64,000 bases of DNA from Saccharopolyspora gregorii (GTDB lineage: Bacteria > Actinomycetota > Actinomycetes > Mycobacteriales > Pseudonocardiaceae), in NCBI RefSeq assembly GCF_024734405.1, contig NZ_CP059556.1, forward strand, positions 1,302,001 through 1,366,000, given 5' to 3'. Under the pieces are notes generated by a model. It was not told where the DNA came from and made no database searches. It saw only the letters and a program-made list of their open reading frames with translations. Of this stretch, positions 37,284 to 45,622 are shown piece after piece (positions within the stretch are counted from its first letter, which is position 1; each line of letters starts with the position of its first letter). Made by a program: the position numbers and the translations under genes.

Positions 37284-37960
37284 CGAAGGTCCTGGTGGTG
37301 GACGACGAACCGCAGCTGCTGCGTGCCCTGCGGATCAACCTCACCGCGCACGGCTACGAGGTAGTGGTCGCGCCGGACGGCATGACCGCGCTGCGGGTGG
37401 CGGCCGAAGCGCGGCCGGACGCGGTCGTGCTGGACCTCGGCCTGCCCGACCTGGACGGGGTGGAGGTGATCGCCGGGCTGCGCGGCTGGACCACGCTGCC
37501 GATCATCGTGCTGTCCGCGCGCACCGAATCCACCGACAAGGTGCACGCCCTCGACGCGGGCGCCGACGACTACGTGACGAAACCGTTCGGCATGGACGAA
37601 CTCCTCGCCCGGCTGCGCGCCGCGGTCCGCCGCTCCCGGTCCGCGGTCGCCGAGGACGAACCGGTGGTGCGCACCGACGCGTTCGAAGTGGACCTGTCGG
37701 CGAAGAAGGTGCTGCGCGCCGGCGCCGAAGTGCACCTGACGCCCACCGAGTGGGGCATGCTGGAAGTGCTGGTGCGCAACCGCGGCAAGCTCGTCGCGCA
37801 GCGGCGGCTGCTGCAGGAGGTGTGGGGCCCGGCCTACGCCGACGAGTTCCACTACCTGCGGGTGTACATCGCGCAGCTGCGCCGCAAGCTGGAGGACGAC
37901 CCGAGCCGCCCCCGCCACCTCATCACCGAAGCGGGCATGGGTTACCGGTTCGAAGGCTGA
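37280..37960 (+). CDS. kdpE: KDP operon response regulator KdpE
   Basis: A 226-residue OmpR-type regulator: Asp8/Asp9, phosphoacceptor Asp52 (VVLDLGLPDLDG), Lys101 (VTKPFG), and a winged-helix domain (LTPTEWGMLEVLV, EFHYLRVYIAQLRRKLE). It activates kdpFABC. Its last 19 bases overlap the 3' end of the convergent small gene. Confidence 0.96.
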   Translation: MTKVLVVDDEPQLLRALRINLTAHGYEVVVAPDGMTALRVAAEARPDAVVLDLGLPDLDGVEVIAGLRGWTTLPIIVLSARTESTDKVHALDAGADDYVTKPFGMDELLARLRAAVRRSRSAVAEDEPVVRTDAFEVDLSAKKVLRAGAEVHLTPTEWGMLEVLVRNRGKLVAQRRLLQEVWGPAYADEFHYLRVYIAQLRRKLEDDPSRPRHLITEAGMGYRFEG

Positions 37961-38286
37961 ACTTCCCGCTGCTCCGTGGGCTGAACTTCTCGCTGCTCCG
38001 CGGGCTGGAGCTCCCGGCGGGCCTCGCGCTGCTCCGAAAGCCGGGCCTCCCGCCGGTCGAGGTCGTCCGCCGCGAGCACCGCGGCCTCGTCCAGCGCCCG
38101 CCGGAACACCGCGATCTCGCTGCCGCGCAACCGGAAGTAGCCCTGAAGCTCGGGCCCGAACACCTCCACGTCGCCCGCCGCGACGCCGACGGTGCACAGC
38201 GCGAGCTCCTCATCGTCGTCGCTGCACCGGCACAGCCATTCGCGCTGCGGGCTGCTGTTGGCGAAACGGGTGATCTGCTGGGACAT
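37942..38286 (-). CDS. 114-residue protein divergent from an XRE regulator, function unknown
   Basis: A small soluble protein starting MSQQITRFANSSPQREWLCR with two cysteines, an acidic patch (CSDDDEELALC), and a GDVEVFGPELQGYFRLRGSEI segment. Its C-terminus has a repeat of the type REVQPTEQ. I recognise no family. ATG 38286 has AGGAGT just upstream; a longer frame runs to 38349. It is divergent from the XRE gene and the two share a 140-bp AT-richer promoter region, so it may be controlled by that regulator. Confidence 0.6.
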   Translation of the reverse strand: MSQQITRFANSSPQREWLCRCSDDDEELALCTVGVAAGDVEVFGPELQGYFRLRGSEIAVFRRALDEAAVLAADDLDRREARLSEQREARRELQPAEQREVQPTEQREVQPSNR

Positions 38287-38352
38287 GGGGACTCCTGAGG
38301 TTGGTGGATCTTGGTGGAAAGAATTGCGCAGGCGCATTGAACCCCGCAATTA

Positions 38353-38370
38353 CGCGATCGAGTGATCGCG
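38353..38370. promoter_or_regulatory. inverted repeat between divergent genes, possible XRE operator
   Basis: CGCGATC and GATCGCG (38353-38359, 38364-38370) separated by 4 bases, about 60 bp from either start in the only intergenic space shared by the XRE gene and its divergent neighbour. Confidence 0.4.
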
Positions 38371-38429
38371 GACGCGAATCTTCTTCGGCATGCTGGGGGA
38401 GAATTCCGCTCAACCGCAGGAGATCGACC

Positions 38430-39305
38430 ATGCCCCGCCGCGCCGGACCATCCGCTCGCTCTCGCCGACTCGCCCGATCCCTCCGCCGGATCAGGGCGGA
38501 GCGAGGACTCAGCGCCGCCGAAGTGGCCAAGGCGCTCGGCATGTCCGGTAGCAAGATAAATCGAGTGGAGACCTGCGAGATCGGGATCTACCTGGACGAC
38601 CTGGAACGCCTGCTCGACTACTACCGCCTGCCCGCTGAGCGTCGCGTCGAGCTCCTCGACATCGCCCGGCACGCCGAACAACGCAGCTGGCTGCGCACCC
38701 GCAACGCGCACTTCCCGGCGGATTGGCAGACGTGGAGCGATTTCGAAGACGAGGCGACGGGGTTGCGGCAGTACGAGCCGTTGACCATCCCGGGCCTGTT
38801 GCAGACGCCGGAGTACGCCCGGTCGGTCATCGCGGCCACCGGTGGTGCCTTGTCTGGAGACGAGGTGGACGATCTGGTGGCGCACAGAATGGCTCGCCAG
38901 CAGCTTCTTTCGCGGAGAAGTCCGTTCAATCTCCATGTCATTTTGGAAGAGTGTGTTCTGGTTCGAAATTTCCATACACATGGATGTGGCGCACGCCAAC
39001 TCCGGCATATTGCGCACGAAGCCGAGCGCGAGAACGTCATCGTGCAGATCGTCCCCGCGAACGTCGGGATTCATGCGGGGATGGCAGGCGCCTTCATCCT
39101 GCTGGACTACGGCCAAGACCCGTGCTCGGTGTGGCTGGAGCAGCTCGTGTCCAGTCTGTTCCTCGACGACGAAGAACACGTTGAGATGTACCAAGCCACC
39201 TGGGAAAACCTGGTTCACGTAGCGCTTGATCCTGAGCAGTCCAGAGACCGGTTGCGCCAGATGGCTGTTCTGGAGAGTGCGGAGACTGAGATCATGCCCT
39301 CATGA
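38430..39305 (+). CDS. XRE-family transcriptional regulator with DUF5753 domain
   Basis: A 291-residue regulator of the large actinomycete HTH_31-DUF5753 family. N-terminal helix-turn-helix (LRRIRAERGLSAAEVAKALGMSGSKINRVE, about 22-52 in part) and DUF5753 with the hallmark YEPLTIPGLLQTPEYAR. Relatives pair with DUF397 proteins and control differentiation or secondary metabolism. GCAGGAG at 38416-38422 supports ATG 38430. A patch at 38880-39000 is strikingly AT-rich compared with the rest of the gene (see finding). The stop overlaps the DUF397 start (ATGA). Confidence 0.9.
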   Translation: MPRRAGPSARSRRLARSLRRIRAERGLSAAEVAKALGMSGSKINRVETCEIGIYLDDLERLLDYYRLPAERRVELLDIARHAEQRSWLRTRNAHFPADWQTWSDFEDEATGLRQYEPLTIPGLLQTPEYARSVIAATGGALSGDEVDDLVAHRMARQQLLSRRSPFNLHVILEECVLVRNFHTHGCGARQLRHIAHEAERENVIVQIVPANVGIHAGMAGAFILLDYGQDPCSVWLEQLVSSLFLDDEEHVEMYQATWENLVHVALDPEQSRDRLRQMAVLESAETEIMPS

Positions 39306-39502
39306 GCTGCTCAAGGTTCGATGGGGTGCGATGGCAGAAGTCGACCCGCAGCGCCAGCACGGCCAACTGCGTCGAGGTCGCGCTGGGCGGCCCGATCGTC
39401 GGCGTCCGCGATTCGAAGGACCCGGGCGGTCCGGTGCTGGCGGTGTCCGGCGAGCGGTGGGCTGACTTCCTCGCTGCAGTGGGGGATTCGCGCCTTCGGT
39501 GA
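39302..39502 (+). CDS. DUF397 protein, partner of the XRE regulator
   Basis: A 66-residue DUF397 domain: VRWQKSTRSASTANCVEVA, VGVRDSKDPGGPVLAVSGERWADFL. DUF397 proteins act as small partners of adjacent XRE-DUF5753 regulators, reported as toxin-antitoxin-like pairs in some cases. It overlaps the regulator by four bases, so the two are translationally coupled. Confidence 0.9.
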   Translation: MSCSRFDGVRWQKSTRSASTANCVEVALGGPIVGVRDSKDPGGPVLAVSGERWADFLAAVGDSRLR

Positions 39503-39571
39503 TGGTGCTTCCGGGTGGGATTCCCGGTGGTGCGCTGCTCCGGCGGCGGGACGGCGCTGGGCAGGGGACGG

Positions 39572-39886
39572 ATGCGCTGCCACGCTCGTTCCATGGGCAG
39601 TCCTGGAACGGCCGGTGGGTGGCGCAAGTCAGCGCATAGCGCGAGCTCCGCGAACTGCGTCGAGATCGCCTTCGGTTGGCGGAAGTCCAGCCGCAGCAAC
39701 AGCACCGCCAACTGCGTCGAGGTGGGCTGGCGGAAGTCCAGCCGCAGCAATAGCTCGGCGAACTGCGTCGAGGTGGCCGCCGACGGCCCGGTGGTGGCGG
39801 TCCGAGATTCGAAGTCGCCCGACACCGGCCTCCTCGTGTTCCCCGCCCGCCACTGGGCCCGGTTCCTCGCCTCTCTCCGCCGCTGA
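39572..39886 (+). CDS. DUF397-type protein with triplicated N-terminal motif
   Basis: A second DUF397 protein. The family opens with one W-R-K-S-S...N-C-V-E-V motif; here it occurs three times in tandem (Trp codons at 39620, 39677 and 39728) before a normal C-terminal half (VVAVRDSKSPDTGLLVFPARHWARFL). The start is unsure: ATG 39572 or ATG 39593 are both possible, and an upstream ATG 39515 exists. It probably acts with the XRE regulator. A hairpin follows the stop. Confidence 0.75.
   Translation: MRCHARSMGSPGTAGGWRKSAHSASSANCVEIAFGWRKSSRSNSTANCVEVGWRKSSRSNSSANCVEVAADGPVVAVRDSKSPDTGLLVFPARHWARFLASLRR
39620..39776 (+). repeat. three tandem in-frame copies of a 51-57-bp DUF397 motif
   Basis: Unit starts at 39620, 39677 and 39728. 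The second and third units are nearly identical over about 45 bases, the first is more diverged, so duplication happened at least twice. Confidence 0.88.
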
Positions 39887-39908
39887 CGCCCGAGCGCGTC
39901 CCAGTCCC

Positions 39909-39959
39909 AGGTGAATGGCCCATTGGCCCAATCAGGCTAGGCGAATGGGCCATTCACCT
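39909..39959. terminator. stem-loop after the DUF397 gene
   Basis: A perfect 16-bp stem (39909-39924 with 39944-39959) and a 19-base loop, 22 bases after the stop. Its core GTGAATGGCC resembles the hairpin at 58201-58239. Confidence 0.65.
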
Positions 39960-40117
39960 CGCTGGAGTCGCGGGTTCCGCGAAATTGATCGAATCGGGTA
40001 CGCGGTCGCCGGTGCGCTGTTAGCGTTCCGAGCCGTTGCCCGCTGATCATCGGCGGTGCGCGGAGCTCGGAAGGAAGTGCGGGATGAACCTGCGGCTCCA
40101 GTGCTGGGGGGTGCTGG

Positions 40118-40804
40118 ATGCGTGAAGTGGTGCGGATGTCCGGAGATCTGGGCGTGCCACCTCCGGAACCGGGGCGGCTCCGGTCCGAACCGGAACCGGC
40201 GCGGATGTCGGAACCGGCGTGGCCCGAACCGGGATCAGGCGCGGAGGGGGTGCGCTCGCCGGTGCCGGAACGATCGGATCCGGCGCGAACGCCTGAACCG
40301 GAACGAATCTCGGACCCGGTGCGAACCTCGGACCCGGCACGAGCGGCCCTGCCGGAGCCGGAACCGGAACTGAGCGCGGACCCGGTGCCGACGCCGGACC
40401 CGGAGCGGACGGCACCGCCCGAGCCGGACCCGGAGCGGACGGCACCGCCCGAGCCGGACCCGGTGCTGGTGCTCGCGGCCCGTCGCTGGCAGGACGCGGG
40501 GAGTCCGCCGGATCCGACGCTGCTGCTGGCGACCTTGGGGCGGTCGACCCTGCACCTGCCCGCGGAGACGTCGACGCTGCTGCTCGGCGGCCGCGAGTGG
40601 CTGCCGGTGTTCTCGACGCGGCAGCGCGCCGCGGACTACGCGGGCGCGGCGGGCCTGGCGGACGCGGACGGCACCGTGGACGTGGTGGCGCTGCCCGCGA
40701 AGCGGATCTTCGAGCACTACCTGCCACCGGACGTCGGCGTCGTCGTCGATTCCGGCGAGCAGCACCAGCTGGTGCTGGCGGCGGGGGCGGTGCGCGATGC
40801 CTGA
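40118..40804 (+). CDS. SseB-like protein with long Pro-Glu repeat N-terminus, first gene of a type VII cluster
   Basis: A 228-residue protein. Residues 1-115 are low-complexity Pro/Glu/Arg (PEPE, DPERTAPPEP repeats) and probably disordered. Residues about 125-225 look like an SseB-type domain: PTLLLATLGRSTLHLPAE, EWLPVFSTRQRAADYAG, VDVVALPAKRIFEHYLP. SseB-like proteins often accompany type VII secretion substrates in actinomycetes. A G-run (40105-40111) precedes ATG 40118; ATG 40136 is an alternative. It overlaps the next gene by 8 bases. A TAGCGT at 40021-40026 may be part of its promoter. Confidence 0.65.
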   Translation: MREVVRMSGDLGVPPPEPGRLRSEPEPARMSEPAWPEPGSGAEGVRSPVPERSDPARTPEPERISDPVRTSDPARAALPEPEPELSADPVPTPDPERTAPPEPDPERTAPPEPDPVLVLAARRWQDAGSPPDPTLLLATLGRSTLHLPAETSTLLLGGREWLPVFSTRQRAADYAGAAGLADADGTVDVVALPAKRIFEHYLPPDVGVVVDSGEQHQLVLAAGAVRDA

Positions 40805-41354
40805 CGACGGTTTCGGCCTCGACGCGGCCGCGCTGGAAGCGGTGATCGCCGGGCACGAGAAGACGGTGCGGGCGCTGTCCGACCTGATCCCCGGCGGCGG
40901 GTACGTCGCCGATGCGGGATCGGCCGCCGGTCTGCACTCGATGGCGTTCAGCGCCGGTGATCTCGGCGAGGACGACAAGGTGCAGGGCGCGCTCGCCAAG
41001 TTCTGCCTCAGCTGGGAGCACGGCCTGGGCAGCCTGCTGCGCACCGGTCAGGAGCTGGCCGACCAGCTCACCGACGTCCTGAAGGAGTACCGCGGCCAGG
41101 ATGACGAGATCTCGGGGCTGTTCAAGGAGATCCTCATGACCGTCGTCTCGCCGGACCAGCAGAAGATCGCCGGTGCCCGCGAGATGAGCTGGGGCGAACT
41201 GGCACAGGCCGGCAGGCCCGACTACGGCGGCTGGGGCGAGGAGTTCGGCGAGGTCGGCGAGTCGCTAGGCCAAGCCGGTGACGACCTGTGGACGGCTGGA
41301 CAGGCCGGCGCCGAAGTCATGAACCCGGCCCTGCACCAGAGGAATGATCGCTGA
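40797..41354 (+). CDS. WXG100/ESX-like helical protein
   Basis: A 185-residue, mainly helical protein with an N-terminal long helix (DAAALEAVIAGHEKTVRALSD) and SWEHGLGSLLRTGQELADQL, resembling excreted-protein/WXG-type chaperone-like partners in type VII loci. No WXG tripeptide in the usual place, but PDYGGWGEEFGE is present late. No signal peptide. It overlaps the following gene by one base (TGATG), so it probably pairs with that product as an ESX-like heterodimer. Confidence 0.6.
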   Translation: MPDDGFGLDAAALEAVIAGHEKTVRALSDLIPGGGYVADAGSAAGLHSMAFSAGDLGEDDKVQGALAKFCLSWEHGLGSLLRTGQELADQLTDVLKEYRGQDDEISGLFKEILMTVVSPDQQKIAGAREMSWGELAQAGRPDYGGWGEEFGEVGESLGQAGDDLWTAGQAGAEVMNPALHQRNDR

Positions 41355-42724
41355 TGGCGGCGGAACTCGGCGACACCGACGACCCCACCGAGCTCGTGCC
41401 CGGCGACGTCGCGGGCACCAAGGACAAGGCGGACACGTTCCGCCGCATCGCCGAGGGCCTCGCGGCGGTGCAGCGCATCGACTCCGAGCACGCCTGGAGC
41501 GGACCGGCCGCCGACGCCTACCGGAAGACCGTCCGCGACGAGCAGCAGCGGTGGGACGAGGCGGCCGCGGCGTTCGGGAAGGCGGCGACGGCGCTCGTGG
41601 AGCACGCGGACTCGCTGCGCACCGCGCAGGACGCGGCGGCCCGCGCGATCGAGCTCTACCGCCAGGGCGAGCAGGAGACCTCCCGCGCCGAGAAAGCCCA
41701 CGCGGCGCAGGTGGAAGCGGCCGGGCCCACCGACCAGGTCGCGCCGTTCCAGGATCCTGGCGCGGCGAAGACCGCCGAAGCGCGTGCTCTGCTGAACGTC
41801 GCCAGGAGCAAGTTCGGCACGTCCGGCGCCGGCACCGCCGAGGCGCTCAAGGCGGCGGCCGAGAGCGCTCCCGACGCCTCCTTGCTGGAGCGGATGATGG
41901 ATGCGATGCGCAGCAGCGGCGGTGCCCTGTTCGAAGCGGGCAAGAGCTACGCGGGCGGGGGACTCGGCGCGCTGGGCGAGATGGCGATGGGCGGGCTCGG
42001 CCTGGTCGCGAAACCCCTGCACCTGATCACCGACCCGGCCGCGACGATCTCTTCCGGGTTCGCCGCCGGAGCGGGCGTCGTGCACATGGTCACCACGAAG
42101 GAGGGCTGGGGCCAGACCATCGGCTCCCTCGACGAGTGGAAGAAGGACCCGGCGGCCGCGTTGGGCAAGGCCGGCGCCAACATCGCCGCCACCGTCGCGG
42201 GCGGCGGTGCGGGCGCGGCCTCCAAAGCGGGCCTTGCCGCCCGCGTCGCCAAGGTCGCCAAGCACGCACCCGAACCGGAACTCCCCAAGGCACCGCCCCG
42301 CCCCACCCACGACGCCGAGGGCTACACCCTCCCCACCGAAGAAGAACTCCAACGCGCCCGCGAGAAAGCCGCCCAACCCGACCCCGAACCGGACCCGGAA
42401 CCGCCGCCGGAGAAGGAACAACCCCGCCGCCCCGACCCGTGGGAAGCCGACGACCACAGCGACCCGATCGACCCGATGAACCCGGACCCGGACCGCTACG
42501 AAGCGGAACCGGAACCTCGGGAGCGGGTGGAGAAACCTGCGTACACCCCGCGCTTCAACGTGGACGAAGAGCTGGGCAGAGCCCGCTCCAACTTGGATGA
42601 TGCGATGAGGACGCTGGCGGACATGGAACGCGTGAGTTCGCCTGACCTGCCCGAGCAGGTGAAGAAGGTCGGGGAACTGCGCCGCAGGATTGATGAGCTG
42701 GAAGCGATGAAGGGGACCAGATGA
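41354..42724 (+). CDS. putative type VII-secreted WXG-type scaffold protein without a recognised toxin domain
   Basis: A 456-residue protein. The N-terminal 110 residues form an actinomycete type VII substrate head (DKADTFRRIAEGLAAVQRID, then HAWSGPAADAYRKTV with the W-S-G turn). A Gly/Ala-rich hydrophobic middle (about 195-310) may sit in or cross a membrane. Then comes a Pro/Glu/Asp linker (about 315-395) and a C-terminal coiled coil (about 400-456). This is the plan of a polymorphic-toxin carrier, but the tip holds no nuclease or deaminase I can see. Overlaps the next gene by four bases. Confidence 0.65.
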   Translation: MAAELGDTDDPTELVPGDVAGTKDKADTFRRIAEGLAAVQRIDSEHAWSGPAADAYRKTVRDEQQRWDEAAAAFGKAATALVEHADSLRTAQDAAARAIELYRQGEQETSRAEKAHAAQVEAAGPTDQVAPFQDPGAAKTAEARALLNVARSKFGTSGAGTAEALKAAAESAPDASLLERMMDAMRSSGGALFEAGKSYAGGGLGALGEMAMGGLGLVAKPLHLITDPAATISSGFAAGAGVVHMVTTKEGWGQTIGSLDEWKKDPAAALGKAGANIAATVAGGGAGAASKAGLAARVAKVAKHAPEPELPKAPPRPTHDAEGYTLPTEEELQRAREKAAQPDPEPDPEPPPEKEQPRRPDPWEADDHSDPIDPMNPDPDRYEAEPEPRERVEKPAYTPRFNVDEELGRARSNLDDAMRTLADMERVSSPDLPEQVKKVGELRRRIDELEAMKGTR

Positions 42725-43764
42725 CCGCGGAAGCCGGTGCTGCGATGAACGAGAACGGGTTTTCGGTGCGGGAAGTGGACGTGTTCGGGCCGGTCGACGG
42801 TGACCCCGCGAAGACGGACTTCCAACCTGCGGTGGCCACCTGGTCCCGAACCTCCGATGGCCAGGTCGGACTTGAGCTGTCCGGCCCGTTCGGCGCGCAC
42901 CACGCGGTGGAGCCGAACCTGTTCAAAGCCCTCATGCTGGTGCGCGCGGAGTTGCAGGAACTGAAGTGGCAGGTGGTCGTCAACGCCGCCCGCCGCGACG
43001 CGTGGGGGCCGACCGAGGAACACCCTTGCGCAGTGGACGAGGTGCGGATCTACCCCGACCTGGCAGGCCCGCCGACCACGGAGCCGCTCGACGCGCTCGG
43101 CCCGCCGACCGAGCTGGGCGGGCGCGGAATGCTCGTGACCGAGCAGATCTTGTGGCGGGAGGAGTGGGCGGGCCTGACGCGGCCGGGCAAGATGAACTGG
43201 ACCGAGTTCGACCGCTCCATGCGCGAGATGAGCGCGACGCGGAAGCAGGAGGCCGCCGAGGCCGCGGTTCCAGAACTCCCCCATTCCGAGCCCATTTTCC
43301 TCGCCGGTCCGTCACCGGAAGACCCGACGAAGCAGGCATTGCAGGAGGGCATCGCGGAGTGGGGCCGCCGCGCGGAGGGCGGCGTTCACCTGCGGGTGCG
43401 CGCTCCCGGGGTCCAGTTCGACGACCACGGTGCCGATCTGCTCGCCGCGCTGCAGAACCTGCGGATGGAGTCCTGGCGGCGACGGTGGGAAGTGCTGGTC
43501 AACGGCTCGTTGCGCGGGGCGTGGCACGGCACGGAGCAGCACCCCTGCGGCATCGCGCACGTCCGGTTCTACCCCACGCTCACCGACCCGCCCCTTCCCG
43601 AACAGGTCGATGTGCTGGGGACGCCGCCCGGAGATCTGCGCAAGGCGCACTGGGCTTCGGTGAGCCAGCAGACCTGGTGGTACCACGACTGGGCGGGCAC
43701 CACCCCGCCGGCGTGGTGCCAGGTCAAACGCAAGCCGCGGGCTGAGGGACAGCAGCCGAGTTGA
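42721..43764 (+). CDS. duplicated-domain protein, probable immunity-like partner 1
   Basis: A 347-residue soluble protein made of two similar halves. Each half has a block of the form hydrophobic-GxF, then N-L-F/A-D-L-L-x-A-L...R, then W-x-V-x-V-N-x-(A/S)-x-R-x-A-W-x-(P)-T-E-x-H-P-C-(A/G)-(V/I), then V-R-(I/F)-Y-P. No signal peptide. It overlaps the secreted-scaffold gene (ATGA), the usual place for an immunity gene. I know no named family, so immunity is inferred from position and from the tandem paralogue. Confidence 0.5.
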   Translation: MTAEAGAAMNENGFSVREVDVFGPVDGDPAKTDFQPAVATWSRTSDGQVGLELSGPFGAHHAVEPNLFKALMLVRAELQELKWQVVVNAARRDAWGPTEEHPCAVDEVRIYPDLAGPPTTEPLDALGPPTELGGRGMLVTEQILWREEWAGLTRPGKMNWTEFDRSMREMSATRKQEAAEAAVPELPHSEPIFLAGPSPEDPTKQALQEGIAEWGRRAEGGVHLRVRAPGVQFDDHGADLLAALQNLRMESWRRRWEVLVNGSLRGAWHGTEQHPCGIAHVRFYPTLTDPPLPEQVDVLGTPPGDLRKAHWASVSQQTWWYHDWAGTTPPAWCQVKRKPRAEGQQPS

Positions 43765-43811
43765 CGTCGCACGGCAACGGAAGAACCACGACTCCTCGGG
43801 AAGAGCACGCG

Positions 43812-44915
43812 ATGAATCCCACGTGCGGCTGGCCGTGGACCCGGCCCATACCCGCGTACGGTCCGACGCTCGCCGACCCCGAACGCCTGGAGTTCCAAGA
43901 GATCCCGCTGACGTGGTCTCCGGTCGATGCCGGTGTGCAGGTGGAACTGGGCCTTCCCACCGGCCCGGTCCGCGCCGGTGGCGTGGACTTGTTCTCCGCG
44001 CTGATGCTGCTGCGCGTCGACATCGAAGACGACGGCTGGGGGTGGACGCTGCTCGTGGCCGCGGCCTGGAAACGGGCTTGGGGGCCGACGGACCGGTACC
44101 CCTGCGACATCAGCGCGGTCCGGTTCTTCGCTGACGACGGAACACCTGCGACGGAACCGGTTGACGCGCTCGCGCGTCTCGCAAGTTCGGACCTGTACGA
44201 ATACCGTCCCAGAGTCCAATGGACCGAGCGAATGCGGCGGGAAACCGGTGCGGACTACGTCCGCGTGAATTCGGGCCCGTACTGGCGGCACATCGATGCC
44301 TTGCGGGAAGGTCGCAAGGAGGCGGAGTTCGACCCGAACCGGCCCGAGGACTTCTTCGACGGCTTGGACAAGTGGTCGAAGAACGCTCCGCCGCACCAGC
44401 CCGCCTGCATCCCCACCGAGCGACAACGGCGCGAAGTCCTCCCGCACGCGGAGAAGATCTACGTCCGCGGCCGCAAGCCACGAACCCCCGAGCCGGTCCA
44501 AGCGCTGGCCGAATGGGGACGCCGGGACGATGGCGGCGTGCACCTGCGCTTGACCGGACCGTTCGGGCAGCTCAGCGCGGAGGCCGAGAACGTGTTCGTG
44601 GCGCTCCTGCGCATCCGCTGGGACCTGTTCATCGAGGCCTGGGAAGTGCTGGTCAACGCCGCCCTCCGCGAAGCGTGGGGGAGCACTCCGCTGTTCCCCT
44701 GCGGCATCGCGCACGTCCGGCTCTACCCCAGTGTCCTCCGGGCCCCTGCCAACGACCAGATCGATGCGCTGGGAACCCCCGCCGAATTCGGTGAGGAGCG
44801 GGACTTCCGCGTTCCCCAACAGCAAAGCTGGCACTGGAGGTGGGCCGGACCGAAAGGTTTCGGGAACGGGGCGGACGTGGACGAGGGCACTGCGCCCGGA
44901 CCGCTGAAGGGCTAG
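43812..44915 (+). CDS. duplicated-domain protein, probable immunity-like partner 2
   Basis: A 367-residue paralogue of the preceding protein with the same two-half layout (LLVAAAWKRAWGPTDRYPC in the first half; WEVLVNAALREAWGSTPLFPC and GIAHVRLYPS in the second). The C-terminal halves of the two proteins are the most alike. ATG 43812 follows GGAAGAG; a TTG at 43761 overlapping the previous stop is an alternative. Tandem immunity-like paralogues next to one carrier suggest past exposure to several toxin variants. Confidence 0.5.
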   Translation: MNPTCGWPWTRPIPAYGPTLADPERLEFQEIPLTWSPVDAGVQVELGLPTGPVRAGGVDLFSALMLLRVDIEDDGWGWTLLVAAAWKRAWGPTDRYPCDISAVRFFADDGTPATEPVDALARLASSDLYEYRPRVQWTERMRRETGADYVRVNSGPYWRHIDALREGRKEAEFDPNRPEDFFDGLDKWSKNAPPHQPACIPTERQRREVLPHAEKIYVRGRKPRTPEPVQALAEWGRRDDGGVHLRLTGPFGQLSAEAENVFVALLRIRWDLFIEAWEVLVNAALREAWGSTPLFPCGIAHVRLYPSVLRAPANDQIDALGTPAEFGEERDFRVPQQQSWHWRWAGPKGFGNGADVDEGTAPGPLKG

Positions 44916-44945
44916 CGCGGCCAGGCCACCACGGCTGCGCCGGAT

Positions 44946-45014
44946 CAGGACATGTGCGCCAGAGCGAAGCAAGCGGCGGAGTTCGCCGTGTCGAATCTGC
45001 GGGCGCAGGGTTGA
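44946..45014 (+). pseudogene. relic of a DUF3558 gene 3' end
   Basis: 23 codons that match the last 23 codons of the DUF3558 lipoprotein gene (46180-46248) nearly exactly (xMCAxAKQAAEFAVSNLxAQx then stop), in a 341-bp gap (44916-45256) that otherwise holds no gene. Nothing of the gene lies upstream of it, so this is a recombination scar. Confidence 0.85.
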
Positions 45015-45256
45015 GAGCAGTTCGGGGCGTCGTGGTGCGGAAGGTCGTGGGGGCTGGGCCGGGAGGGGTTCGGGAACTCCGAAGACGCGACCGGAGGCGC
45101 TCGACGATCTCGTCTCCGACGATGGTCGGGGTCCGTTCGGGTGTCGGCTGTGCGTTCGGTGTGAACTTGGTGGAAGTCGGGACGGGGGTGGAACCGCCGC
45201 TGCTACTGTCTGCGTCGCACTGGTGATCAGCAGCCGCGACTAGGGGGTTCCCCGCG

Positions 45257-45622
45257 ATGACCGCACCAGCACCGCCCCCCGCCCCGGGCGGGCCGAGCCA
45301 GACCATCACCGTCACCCCGGAGAACGTCCTGGCGGCTCGGCGGGTGATCGGGGAAGCGGCGTCGAGCGCCAGGGACCAGCTGGGTCGGATCAGGATGGAT
45401 CTGCGAGTGCTTCCCGCTGCTTCCGACGAGGTCAGCGCGGCCGCCGCTCGGGTCTGGAACATGAACCTGCTCGGTAGCCCAGAGTCGCACTATGGACGCC
45501 TGTTGGAGTACATACGGGGCGTCGAGCAGCTCGGGGAGCAGCTCGAAGAGGTGGCCAGGCAGTACGGCATCGACGAAGAGGAGATCGCTGCTTCCTTCAA
45601 ACAGGCGAAGGAGCGGTCGTGA
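45257..45622 (+). CDS. PE-like type VII substrate protein
   Basis: A 121-residue helical-hairpin protein: Pro-rich start, then ITVTPENVLAARRVIGEAAS, like the PE-domain opening in actinomycete ESX proteins, a central turn with AASDEVSAAAARVWN, and a C-terminal helix EEEIAASFKQ. It would pair with the PPE-like protein two genes on. It overlaps the lipoprotein gene by four bases. Confidence 0.65.
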   Translation: MTAPAPPPAPGGPSQTITVTPENVLAARRVIGEAASSARDQLGRIRMDLRVLPAASDEVSAAAARVWNMNLLGSPESHYGRLLEYIRGVEQLGEQLEEVARQYGIDEEEIAASFKQAKERS

